This document shows positions 1-9,338 of a DNA stretch of 23,256 nucleotides, piece by piece. Every line of letters begins with the position of its first letter. Position 1 is the stretch's first letter. Below the pieces are notes generated by a model. That model did not search any database and was not told the origin of the DNA. It saw only the letters and a list, made by a program, of their open reading frames with translations. The stretch comes from Auxenochlorella pyrenoidosa (lineage: Eukaryota; Chlorophyta; Trebouxiophyceae; Chlorellales; Chlorellaceae). Both the position numbers and the translations under genes were made by a program. The DNA lies in NCBI GenBank assembly GCA_001430745.1, contig KQ481945.1, forward strand, positions 440,617 to 463,872. The letters are read 5' to 3'.

Positions 1-712
1 CCCCCCTCCCCGCAGCGACCCCAACGGCGCCATGCTGGCCTTTGCTGACATGATGCGCAAGCAGATTGTCATGCCGGCGCACCTCATGGACGACGGGCGC
101 CACTCCGACATCAACGGCGGGCGCAACCTGTTTGAGGACTTCTCCGGTGCGTGTGTGGGTGCACAGGGGCAAGGAGGGCAGCGCACGGTGCAGGGCACAG
201 CTGCCCACCCTGGCCCCCCCCGGATCTGGCGGCCTGTCCCCCGCAAGGCAAGCCCCCCAACCAGACCCCCCGCCCCCCTTTCTACCCCCAGAGGTGGCCG
301 AGGCGTTGGGCGTCTACACCGCCACCGACTACTGCAAGATCATGGAGCACCTCATCCAGCGCTGGGACGTGGCCCACCTCACGGGGCTCAACCCCAAAGC
401 GGCAGAGGCGCAGGACTTTGTGTGCAACCTGCCGGCCCGCATCCGCAGGCTGGCCGAGCGCAAGGCCGGTGAGCTCGCAAGGCGGCCGGAGAGGGGGCCT
501 GCATGCCCGCTGGTGGCGCCCGCCCGCCAGCAGGCCTGCCAGGTGACCACCCGGATCAGAGGCCACACTGGGGGGCGCATTGAGCAGTCTGGGACCGCAG
601 CAGCACGCCTTCCCCGCCCGCCTCCCCCACGTGCCCTGCAGTGCGCAAGGACAAGGCCAAGAAGAACCTGGTCAAGTTCTCCTGGCTGTACGACCGCGCC
701 CTGGCCATCTGA
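1..712 (+). CDS. FAB2: Stearoyl-ACP desaturase, plastid (3' end only)
   Basis: Partial gene. Exons are 16-146, 292-468 and 642-712 (stop TGA 710-712); bases 1-15 are the end of an intron (acceptor CAG at 13-15). The visible 125 residues match the C-terminal third of plant acyl-[ACP] desaturases: a [20 protein letters not shown] block, [35 protein letters not shown] with ARIRRLAER, and the end motif [11 protein letters not shown]. The family inserts the delta-9 double bond into stearoyl-ACP in the plastid stroma, using ferredoxin and a di-iron centre. The di-iron ligands lie upstream of this part, outside the window, so activity cannot be judged here. Both introns have GT donors and CAG acceptors, and frame is kept across each. 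A short insertion (HSDINGG) after MDDGR looks lineage-specific. The family assignment is secure; substrate preference is inferred. Confidence 0.93.
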
Positions 713-1406
713 GCTGGCAGCGGGCTGAGCGGTTAGGCGTGTCTTGCCTGCAAGAAAGCAGCTTGCCGAGGATGCGGCTGTCGCTGTGCGGCTCCAGGCA
801 CAGGCCGCTTTGCGCGCATCCCCGCGTCGCACGTGTGCTGCCCTTGTCATTACCTGCACTGACCACTCGCTTGTTCCCACTTTTGCACTGTCGCCTTTTC
901 CCTTTGCCTTGAAACGTTTAGCACCCCTCGCACACGCCATACTGCATGCTACTGCCAGGGCATGGCGACCGCCGCCACCTGATGCGCATACTCCGTTCCA
1001 TGTCCCCATGAGCTCTGTTGCATGACTTCCTCTGCTTGTCGCTGCTTGCTTACATCTATTTCCCCAGCACTTAAGAGGGCCGTCACTGTGCCCACTGCCC
1101 AGTGGGCCTCTGCAGCCCCCCCTCAATGCGTGCACTTGCTGCGTGGCCAAAAACTTGCATGCATATTTGCTTTCATTCTTGCTGGTGATCAGCAGCGGCC
1201 GACCCAGCACTGTGCGAGCGCGACAAATCTGTACCCTTGTATAAAATCGTGTGTAACCTGACAGGTGGCCACAATGTCGAGCAAGAAAACCAGCAGCAAG
1301 GCAAGAGAACAGAGCGGGATTAGGGGAGGAAAGCAACAGATCAGCACAGCCAAGAGAGCGCCAGCGGAGCCAGCGAGTCAGTGGGGAAGGTGGCGGCGGC
1401 GTTGCG
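713..1406. other. Convergent 3' region between the desaturase and the 106-residue gene
   Basis: These 694 bases hold no gene I can support. They should contain the 3' UTRs of the desaturase (+) and of the convergent small gene on the other strand. A + strand TGTAA lies at 1252-1256 and a - strand TGTAA (TTACA on the + strand) at 1050-1054, so the two transcripts may overlap by about 200 bases. Open frames here show no conserved blocks. Confidence 0.6.
1252..1256 (+). promoter_or_regulatory. TGTAA polyadenylation signal of the desaturase
   Basis: TGTAA is the usual polyadenylation motif of green algae. This copy lies 540 bases after the desaturase stop codon and is the only + strand copy I noticed in the interval, which implies a long 3' UTR. 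Confidence 0.5.
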
Positions 1407-2004
1407 TCACGCCTGGTGCGACTCCTGCTGCTTGCGCTTCTTGCCGCCCCGCGCCTTCTTCCCTCCCGCTGCCGGCTTGGCGCCCCCCTCCCCTTCTCCA
1501 TCCGACACCACCTCCTCCATCAGGTCCACTGCAGCCGCCAGGGGGCGCAACAGGCCAGCGTGACAAGAGGCAACAGGGACACAGGGCCGTGACGGCGCGA
1601 CGCGCCGTGCAGCCGGACGCAGGGGCCCGGCCCACCCAATGCAGCTGCTCACCTTCTTCCGTGTCCATGTTCTGCTGCTTCATGAAGCTTGTCATGTATT
1701 CCCCAAGCTGCTTCTTCAGCTCCCGGATGTTGTCAGACGGCTGGGCTGCATGTGGCGGGGGCATGCCCATCCGCTCGCTTTGAGGGTGCAGCGGGCAGAG
1801 GCAGCACGACAGAGTGATGCAGGCCGGCATGCACCCAAGCACAAGCTGCCGCAAGCTGCAGCGCATGGCACCGTCATTGTCTGATCGTTCCGGCCTACCA
1901 GTTGCCGGCATGTGCACTTCAAATAAGCACTCGCTGCCGTTGTGCACTGCCGCCACCAGCTCGCCGACACCTGCCGCCGCCGCCGCTGCTGCCATGTCCC
2001 CCAT
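1407..2004 (-). CDS. Conserved-looking small protein, 106 residues, unknown
   Basis: Three exons on the minus strand: 2004-1899, 1745-1653 and 1528-1407 (stop TGA 1407-1409). Phases match at both junctions, and all donors are GT and acceptors AG. The start is the ATG at 2002-2004; a second in-frame ATG follows three codons later. The protein has an alanine run, a short beta-like stretch (NGSECLFEVHMP), an amphipathic helix (NIRELKKQLGEYMTSFMKQQ, about residues 40-59), an acidic stretch (MEEVVSDGEGEG) and a lysine-rich tail (KKARGGKKRKQQ) that could be a nuclear or nucleolar signal. I do not recognise the family. The strand-helix-acidic-tail layout and small size loosely recall the KEOPS subunit Gon7, but that is a guess from layout, not a sequence match. 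It faces the MORN gene head to head. Confidence 0.6.
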
Positions 2005-2334
2005 CGGGCCAACCGGCCGCTTCAATCAACTGTCGAAAATGCTTGGGTCTCTATGTAAACACTGCCTGCGCCTGCCAAAAGTTTGTCGAAGACTTGAAGG
2101 AGTGGGGAGCTGGCCTTGCACGCTTCTGACTCTGATGTTCGGTTCTTGATATTGCGGTGTTCGAGACTGACCTGACGAGCCATGCATGCGCTTCGCTGCT
2201 TTGCCTGCCAGCAAGGACGCGGTTGACTGTGGCCATCCGCCACTCTCTCCGGCTTCCCAGCATACCGCAGTTCTCTGGCAGTATAGCGAGCATCACTGCA
2301 AGCGTCCCGCCATTCAGCCGCTTCCAGCCTCGAC
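2005..2334. promoter_or_regulatory. Shared upstream region of two divergent genes
   Basis: 330 bases separate the ATG of the 106-residue gene (minus) from the ATG of the MORN gene (plus). Both promoters and 5' UTRs must lie here. I recognise no TATA box or other specific element, so transcription starts cannot be placed. Confidence 0.5.
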
Positions 2335-3563
2335 ATGGTGTTGACTTGGGCAGCCTCTGGCAATGGGGAGTGCTCCCTCTCCCTGGAGGATGCCCAGCAT
2401 CTTGCGCTGGACGCCGGTTTCGAATTCCAGGGCGCAACCGAGGCGCTGCCGCTGGCGCGCCGGGCCGACCTACAGGGTGCGGCGCTCAGTGCAGGCTCGG
2501 CTGCTTGCTGGTCACCCTGACGCGTCTGCCCAACAAACGCATGCCCCAACATGCTTTCCAGGCTCTTCCACCTGCAGCCATGTTTGAAAACTTTGGCGTG
2601 AATTCGCTGTCGGCCTTCCGCCGCAAGTTCTGGGCCTACGAGTTGCGGCCACACACCAGCTCTCACGGTTGCAGCAACACCAGCGTGGGCAGCGCTGCCA
2701 CAAAGCTGTCGGGCCTCTCAGGCACTCGCAGCCGGTGGGGCGCGCAGCAGGCCGGTGATGAGACATATGTGGGAGAGCTGCTGGATGGGCAGCGGCATGG
2801 CTGCGGCATCCTGCTGACACGGGTGCGAGTCGTCTGCAAGGGCAGGGCCTGCTTGCCTTGCAGATGTGCCTGGCTAAGCTCTATCCAGCAGGCCGCACAA
2901 GTATGGTGTGGGGTAATGAACTCCTGGTATGCACTCCCGCCTCATTGCATCCTGCCGCTGCAGGCGCTGCGCGCCTGGGTGCTGCATGTTGGGCGCTTTG
3001 CAGAGGGCAAGCGCAACGGGCCGGGCGTGGTGGCAACCTCAAGAGGGGAGCGCTTCGAAGGGTTCTTCCTGGACGACCTGATGTGGGGGCCCGGGGTGTA
3101 CCGCTTTGCGCCGCCAGTGCCAGTTGGCAGTGCACCTGTCAGCTGCAGCGATGATGGGGGCGGCGCAGCCGCTGCAGCAGAAGGCAGCGAGCAGGGGGCT
3201 GCCACGGGCACTGCCTCTCCATCGGGGGCAACACAGCAAGCGGCAACACAGGCAGCAGGCTGTCAGCCGCACCGCATCTGCTTCCGTGGCATGATGAATG
3301 GGCGGCCTGCGGGGAAGGGCTGCCTAGAATGGAGCGACGGCACCATGCAGGCGGGGCAGTTCGATGGCAGCATCTGCTACCTGGCCATGCGAGAGGAGGA
3401 TGTGGCTGGGGTGCTGCTGGTGGCGGCAGACAATGCACAGGAGGCGAGGATTGCGGCAGCAGAGGTGCAGGCCGCGGCGGCACAGCAGCAGCCAGACGTT
3501 GCGCAGCAGGCACTGCAGCTCTTTGCATCAGTGGAGCTGCCGCATGCAGAGATGCCTGCCTGA
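2335..3563 (+). CDS. MORN-repeat protein
   Basis: Model exons are 2335-2476, 2578-2822 and 2964-3563 (stop TGA), giving 328 residues. The phase-1 junction joins RADLQ to AMFENFGVNSL. MORN units (YxGxxxxGxxxGxG type) are seen at about residues 111-128 (YVGELLDGQRHGCGIL), 137-155 (HVGRFAEGKRNGPGVV), 160-175 (FEGFFLDDLMWGPGVY) and, more degenerate, 236-265 (FRGMMNGRPAGKGCLEW). An Ala/Ser/Gly-rich linker at about 177-230 splits the repeats, and the C-terminus is an Ala/Gln-rich helix. MORN proteins commonly scaffold membrane-linked complexes or bind phospholipids. There is no kinase or other catalytic domain, so the role is open. Intron 2 (2823-2963) is 141 bases with no stop in frame, so retention or use of an internal exon would keep the frame. 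The start is the first ATG that gives a continuous frame into exon 2. Confidence 0.75.
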
Positions 3564-3603
3564 TGGCAAAGCGCCCCTCTCAGCATCGTCGGTGCTGGGT
3601 TGG

Positions 3604-3608
3604 TTACA
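3604..3608 (-). promoter_or_regulatory. TGTAA polyadenylation signal, minus strand
   Basis: TTACA on the + strand reads TGTAA on the minus strand, about 170 bases past the stop codon of the unknown 352-residue gene. It lies only about 40 bases from the MORN stop codon, so the two genes end almost tail to tail. Confidence 0.5.
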
Positions 3609-3775
3609 CAATGACGCCGTCCCAGTAAAGAAATTTAAGCGATTCCTGATGAACAGTCACAAAAGACGCAATGACGTGGGGGTGCCTGACAGCATCGCAA
3701 GGAGAGGAACACTCGGGTGGCACACGCGCTCTGTCCTTCCATCTCTCTACTACTCTCATTGTCCGACACGAAGCT

Positions 3776-5478
3776 TCACGGCTGCGTGTCATCGCTCTCA
3801 TCACTGCTGGGGCAGCTGGAGGCCGTATCCCGCCAGCAGCAGGCAGCAGCGGGGGTTGTGCCGGGCTGGCTCATGCTGCTTTCGGACTCGTCACCCGCTG
3901 CCCGCAGCGCCGCCGCTCGGGCGGAGCAGCGCCGCCGCCGCTTGCGCCGCTGCTCGCGCCTCTCGGCCGCTGTGTCCTCGCTGCCCTGCAGAATGCGCAG
4001 CAGCAGGCCCTGCAGCAGAGCCAGGGGGCGCGTGCCGTTGTGAGCTGCTGTGCACAGGTCTGCTCAACGGGGGGTGAACCGGCCCCCCAGCTCATGACCC
4101 TCAGCTCAAAGGCCCAACTGAGTGCAATGCAGCGCCGCGGCGTGCAGTGGCTCAGTCCAGGCTTGCCAAGAACAAAGAAAGCAGCAGATGCGTAAGGATT
4201 GGCAGGCACTGTGTGTGCAGCCCACTTGCCTGCAGGTAGCCCAGCATGAGGCGCCGCACCGCCCGCCAGTCCATGCCGCCCCGCAGCATGCCCAGGTAGC
4301 AGCCAAAGGTGGAGTGCTCGGCGGCCAGCCGGCAGGGCGAGGCGCCGCGCAGCCAGGGCAGGTAGACCTCCTCAAACAGGCTGCAGTAGGGGAGGTAAAA
4401 AAACCGAGGCAGGGTTCACACGCTGTTGGCACGATTTGACACGCAGAGTCGGAATCGCACTGCTGTCGGCACAAGATGCACGCTTGCCCCGGCAGGTCGG
4501 GGTTAACAGGGAGGACGCACCGTGTGCCATTGGCGGTACACGCAAGTGGCAGCCACGCCAGCCCTGCACCCCCACCTGTCGCCGGGTCCCGCCAGCAGCG
4601 CCCCCACCAGGCCGCTCAGCAGCCGCCGCTGGCCCTCGCCATCTTCCTGCTGCCCGCCAGGCACGCTGGGCGTGCTGAATGCGTGCAGCTGCTCCTGCAG
4701 GCCAGATGGCCAAGGACCGTGGCAACGGGGGGCCCATCAGCTGTGCAGCACAATGCTCATGGGTGACCCAACCAACAATGCAGGCGCATGCGCAGGCACA
4801 CGCGTGCAGCGGGACCGGGCAGGTGCCGCACCTGCAGGAAGTTGGAGCCAATGCCCGCGCCCTCGTCGCCACTCCCCAGCCGCAGAGCAGCATCCACCAG
4901 CTGCTCCCGCCGCCCCGGGGCGCTGCTGTCGGTGCGACTGATGCTGCGCAGGAATGCGCGGCCGCGGCCGCCGCCGGGGGCCTGCCAGCACGGGCGCTTG
5001 GCCGGGGGCGCGCTCTGCAGGAGCCGTGGGGGCGTGGGGCGAGGGTGAGGCATAACAGGTGGCAACAGATGGCGCCAGTCCTTCCGTCGAAAACTTGGGG
5101 AGCAGGAGTGAGCAGGCACGCCATGAGCGAGCAGGCACCGAGGCTCACCTCTCCCACGACTGTTGCGGCAGCCAGGGCTGCCGCCTCTGCCGCAGCATCT
5201 GCCGCAACGCATCCTGCCGCACTGCCTCCGCCTGGCGCCTGACTCGCTTGCAGCTGCCCAGCCCAAGCGGCCAGTTGTGCTTGCAAGCACAGCAGAGGTC
5301 CAAGTAATGACTGGTCCAGGCCAGCCTGCTGATTCTCTGCGGCGAGCAGCTGCAGGTATCGAGGGGGCTTCCCGGCAGGCCCCAGCTGCCCAGCCTGCAG
5401 GAGCTGAGCGGCCTGGACGCTGTGGGCCGGAGGAGCGCCTGCGTCGGGCAGAACTGCACAGTGCATCGGCCCGAGCAT
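3776..5478 (-). CDS. Unknown protein, 352 residues, five exons
   Basis: Minus-strand exons: 5478-5149, 5014-4832, 4694-4576, 4380-4226 and 4047-3776 (stop TGA 3776-3778). Every junction keeps frame and all introns in this model are GT-AG. The N-terminal 110 residues are Ala/Leu/Gln-rich helix (LLAAENQQAGLDQSLLGPLL). The middle, about residues 130-270, looks the most conserved: FLRSISRTDSSAPGRREQL, then FEEVYLPWLRGASPCRL and TFGCYLGMLRGGMDWRAVRR. The last exon carries a leucine-rich helix, a strongly basic stretch (RREQRRKRRRR, possibly a nuclear signal) and an acidic tail (SSDESDDTQP). I do not recognise the family. The start is uncertain: an in-frame ATG at 5668-5670 would add 64 residues but leave only 56 bases to the start of the divergent neighbour. 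The last intron's donor is ambiguous (see findings). Confidence 0.6.
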
Positions 5479-5726
5479 CTGTGCCGGTGGACCTTTACGC
5501 TCGCGGACCCTGACTGAGCCTTCACTCAGCGGCCGTGGTAGCCAAGAAGGGGCACGGTGGGCAGCGCAGAGGGTTGAAAAGGTGGGTTGGTGGCTTGCTC
5601 GAGCTGTGTACAACGGAAGGACAGCCTGGGGCCCAGTGTTTACCTGTCCTGCCTGACGAGCGGCTGACATGGCGTTTCATAGCAGGACCCCCTGACCCGC
5701 TCTCCATTCGTTCCCCGCCGATCGAG
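5479..5726. promoter_or_regulatory. Shared upstream region, unknown gene and NDUFAF5
   Basis: 248 bases lie between two divergent ATGs. Both 5' UTRs and promoters must fit here. I could not place a specific element. If the alternative start at 5670 of the minus gene is used, the interval shrinks to 56 bases. Confidence 0.45.
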
Positions 5727-8700
5727 ATGCTGAGTCGTCGAGCTCTGATCGCAGCCCTTCAGCAGTGCAGTCGGGCCGCAGGGCTTGCCACCGCTACCCC
5801 GCCTGCTCTGCAGCACGCCTCTCCAGGCGCCCAGCATGAGCTGTTTGATGGGTGAGCATGCATCATACATGCCGGCCTTGTTTGTGCGCCCCAGCCGACA
5901 AGTCGATCGGGGCTTCCCACGAAACCCCTGGCGGCACCCCAAACGCAGACTCCTGAAGTCTCTGCACCGCGATCGAGCGGCTCGAGCGCCCCTGGGCCCG
6001 GATCCGCTTGTGGTGCGCCGCTGCCGCCGCCGCTGCCGCCGCCCGCTGCCGCTGGCGCCACCCCTACCACTGAGTTCCTGCATAACTTCAAGGTAGCTCG
6101 TTGATAATGAAGCTGTGAGTCACACTGGCATGCAGGACACTGTTGCCGAGCGGCTGCTAGATCGGCTGGAGGACTGCCGCCGCAGCTTTGAGAGGGCAGC
6201 GGTGCTGGGCGGCGCGGGCGCGCAAGTGGCGGCGCGCCTCGCGGGCGGCCGCGGTGGCATTCAGGTGCGAGTGGTGGCAGCAGGGATTGGCAACACTGGG
6301 CACTGCAGCCGATTGACTGGGCTGGCTGCCGGCGAGCACCGTGCTCCTTCGGTGCGCCTGGCTGGCGCAGCTGGCGCTCACTCTACCGCCCCGCCTGCGC
6401 CGATTGCACATGTGCCGCTTGCCGTGGCCTGCAGGAGGTGATCCATGTGGACACCTCGCAGGCCATGCTGGAGCGGGCGCGCTCGCATGCCCAGGCCTCC
6501 TCAACCAGTGGCGGCGGCAAGCCCCACGCCGCCACCACCTATGTTCGATGGGACCCCGCCAGCGAGGTGCTGCCGCTGGAGCCTGGGAGCGTGGACTGTG
6601 AGTGATGGGGTGAGGAGAGGGCGGAGCATGGGCCGCGCGGGAGGGCATGGGGGCGGCGCTGCCCTGGCCGAGCTCGGGTGGTGGCCAACAGGCACCACCA
6701 GGCACCACCCTTTGCTGGGTGGTCTGGTGTGGGGGCTCTCAGTGCCAGCAAGCGTCTGCTGGATAGGGCTGTGAGGAGCGCAGCCATGGGCAGGCGGCGG
6801 CCGACTTGGCAAGGCTGCCGCTGCTTGACGACACAGCTGCTGGCCGAGGCGCAAGCAGGCTCGCGGATGCTGGTTGTGCTGCCAGCCAAGAGCAGCTGTC
6901 CGTTTCTCTGCTTCATGCATTTATGTGCTCCCCGGCTGTTGCAGTGGTGATCAGCTGCCTGGGGCTACACTGGGTGAACGACGTACCGGTGAGGCGCCGC
7001 GCCGCCGGCTTCTGCTTTGCTGCCCCCCTGGTTCAGCTACTCCTTGCTCTGCTGCCAGCTCCACCAGGCCTGTTGGGGGCTTGAAGCAGAGGGGCCTGCC
7101 CTCCACCTTGGCCGGTGCCTGCTGCATGCCCTGCTCCGTGCCGCCCCGCCCTGCTGCCACACGGGTCACACACTTCCGAAAGAAGGCGCTGCGGCAAAGC
7201 CACCCCGCCAGCGCTGTTACTACGGAAGCACAGCAAGCCGGCGCCGCCTGCGGGCCGCCGGGCCGCCCCTCTAGAACAGTCCTGCTGTCGGGAGAGTCGC
7301 AGCAGGGCTACGTTGGGCTGCACAGCATCGAGGATTCCCACCCGCTGCCGCGCCAAAACTTTGCTGCCTTCTTTTGCTCTTCTTGCTTGGCACGCGGCCG
7401 GCCATGCGCCCTCCTCGCCCCGCGCCGCACACCACGCCAGCAGCCGCACATGAGCAACGCCCTTCCCCGGGCACCCCACCCAGACATTCCATCGGCCACC
7501 GCCTGCACCTGCCTGCCTGCCTGCCTGCCTGCAGGGGGTGATGGCGCAGTGCCGACATGCCCTCAAGCCCGACGGCCTTTTCCTGGCTGCCATGTATGGA
7601 GGGCACACGCTGCAGGCACGCTTCCGGGGGGGACCCCACTTCCAGGCAACGCGGCCTGTTGTATTAGTGGCGCCACCGAGGCTGCTGCTCCTGCTGTTCC
7701 TGCTGCTTGGCTGGTGCGCAGGCGCCGGCCCGCAGGCCAGGAGGCTTCCAGGCGCGGCTGCTGGCCCACCGCCGCCCAATGCTCGCCCGGCATGCATGCG
7801 TCCCCTGCAGGAGCTGCGAATCGCGTGCACGATAGCGCAGCAGGAGCGGGAGGGCGGCGTGTCGCCGCGCGTCTCGCCGCTGGCCCAGGCAGGTGCCTGC
7901 TGCCCCCGGGCAGCATGCTGGGCTTGCCGCGCTTGCCTGCCTTCCGCGGCAGCGCATGCGGCCGCCATGCCCGCTGGACGTGCGGCGGCTGCATGTGTGC
8001 CTGCAGAGGGTGCCTTCTTGTTGAAGACCACACTCATGTCACGACTCGGGGTGGTTGCACACGCTGCCGCCTGGCTGCCCCCACCTACGCCTGCGCAGGT
8101 GCGCGACGCCGGCAATCTGTTGACACGGGCCGGGCTGACCCTGCCCGCGGTGGATGTGGATGAAATACAGGTCGGGCGCAGCAGTCGCTGCCGCCGTTCT
8201 TGGCGCTGCACGGGCATGCACGCTGCCTGCCCCAGGGTGCCTAGCATGCTGCCTGGCACCCAGCGGCGATGCCAGGTGGCCTCCCCTGCGCGCAGGTGCA
8301 CTACAGGGATGCCGTGCAGCTGGTGGAGCATCTGAGGTGCGCCAGCAGTCGCCGCGGCAGCCCCCTGCATGGAGTGTTTGCATCCCCTGCATGACACGTT
8401 TGCGTTGCGACCGGCAGATCTTCCTGCATGCGTGCAGCGCGCCAGCGTGCAGCGCAGGCAGGGACGGCGCGGTCCTGCCCTGGCGAGCCACCCGCGTCTG
8501 CTGGCAGCCGCTGCAGGCAGGGACGGCTGCGCGCGTGCCTCGGGCGCAGCGGCCACGACGGCCCCCTCGCTCGCCCGCCCCTTGCCCGGTGCAGAAGCAT
8601 GGGCGAGTCCAGTGCCCTGCTCAAGCGGCGGCAGGAGCTGCCACGCAGCGTGGCGCTGGCCGCGGCGGCAGCATACTCTGGCCTGTTTGCCGAGGAGGGC

Positions 8701-9111
8701 GGCGGTATTCCCGGTGGGTGCCATGAACTCCGCCGCCGCCCGCCGCCCAGCTGCCACCACCGCCCCATGCACACGGTGCACACGCACCGTGTGCAAGCTT
8801 CAGTCTGCAGTCGTAACAGTCTTGCCGCTTGCCCGGTGCCGGCAGCCTGCCGACTGGCCATGGCCACAGACGCCGCACTGCCGCCGCCCCGCCCTGCAGC
8901 CACGTACGAAGTCATCTTCATGACTGGCTGGGCGCCGCACCCGGGCCAGCAGCGCCCCGTGGCGCGCGGCTCCGCCACCGTGTCCTTTGAGGACCTGGTC
9001 AAAGACTTTGGGGAGGGTGGGGGGCCAGCCAGCGGCGGCAGCAGCGGCAGCAGCAGCAGCGGCGTCGGCAGGACAGGCAACGACGGCGGCGGCAGCCCGG
9101 CGGCGGCATGA
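5727..9111 (+). CDS. NDUFAF5: NDUFAF5-type complex I assembly factor, mitochondrial
   Basis: Eleven exons: 5727-5851, 5949-6012, 6136-6264, 6435-6597, 6945-6988, 7535-7615, 7811-7888, 8099-8170, 8296-8336, 8595-8713 and 8900-9111; 375 residues. The first 35 residues (MLSRRALIAALQQCSRAAGL...) are Arg/Ala-rich without acids, typical of a mitochondrial presequence. Then come HRDRAARA, VAERLLDRLEDC, the SAM-binding loop VLGGAGAQVAARL (about 86-98), the beta-2 acid in HVDTSQAML, LGLHWVNDVP (167-175), LKPDGLFLAAMYGG, ELRIACTIAQQEREGG, VRDAGNLLTRAGL, MGESSALLKRR, FMTGW and RGSATVSFEDL. The order and spacing follow plant homologues. NDUFAF5 in animals hydroxylates an arginine of NDUFS7 during complex I assembly; the same role is inferred here. 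Two introns use GC donors. A Gly/Ser-rich tail (about 35 residues) follows the conserved end. Confidence 0.93.
8768..8795. repeat. Perfect 12-bp inverted repeat with 4-base loop
   Basis: TGCACACGGTGC and GCACCGTGTGCA are exact reverse complements separated by ACAC. It sits in the last intron of the NDUFAF5 gene (8714-8899). As RNA it would fold into a stable short hairpin on either strand. No known element is recognised. Confidence 0.8.
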
Positions 9112-9338
9112 TGAGCAGCGATGCCTGTGTTCATCGGCATGCCACTGCTGCCTGAACCGTTAAGCGTTCTCGCAAACCTTGCATGTCAAACCGGTCATGA
9201 TCGAGATTGGGAGCTGGGAGAACAGGAGGGGCTGCACGCTGTGCATGAGGCGTCCACCAAAGAGGCAGCCCCCCCCTTTCTTCCAGGGTCAGCTTCAGAT
9301 TTCTTAAAATCAGCCTGCATCCAGTTTGACTGGTAGCA

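Noticed and set aside
5149..5525. Alternative minus frame with CKRVRRQAEAVRQDALRQ in exon 1 of the unknown 352-residue gene
   Set aside because: It leaves exon 1 in a phase that breaks the next exon, while the chosen frame joins all five exons.
6075..6092. 18-base micro-exon (FLHNFK) in NDUFAF5 between two splice sites
   Set aside because: Skipping it gives exactly the residue spacing of plant homologues between RDRAA and DRLEDC, while including it adds six residues and needs a 43-base intron.
7508..7534. TGCC/CCTG repeat before NDUFAF5 exon 6 as a mobile-element footprint
   Set aside because: It is a simple tetranucleotide run forming the pyrimidine tract of the acceptor site. No inverted repeats or target-site duplication are visible.
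7033..8796. 587-codon open frame on the minus strand
   Set aside because: It is antisense to conserved NDUFAF5 exons, is Arg/Ala/Pro-rich without any domain, and follows from high GC content that removes stop codons.
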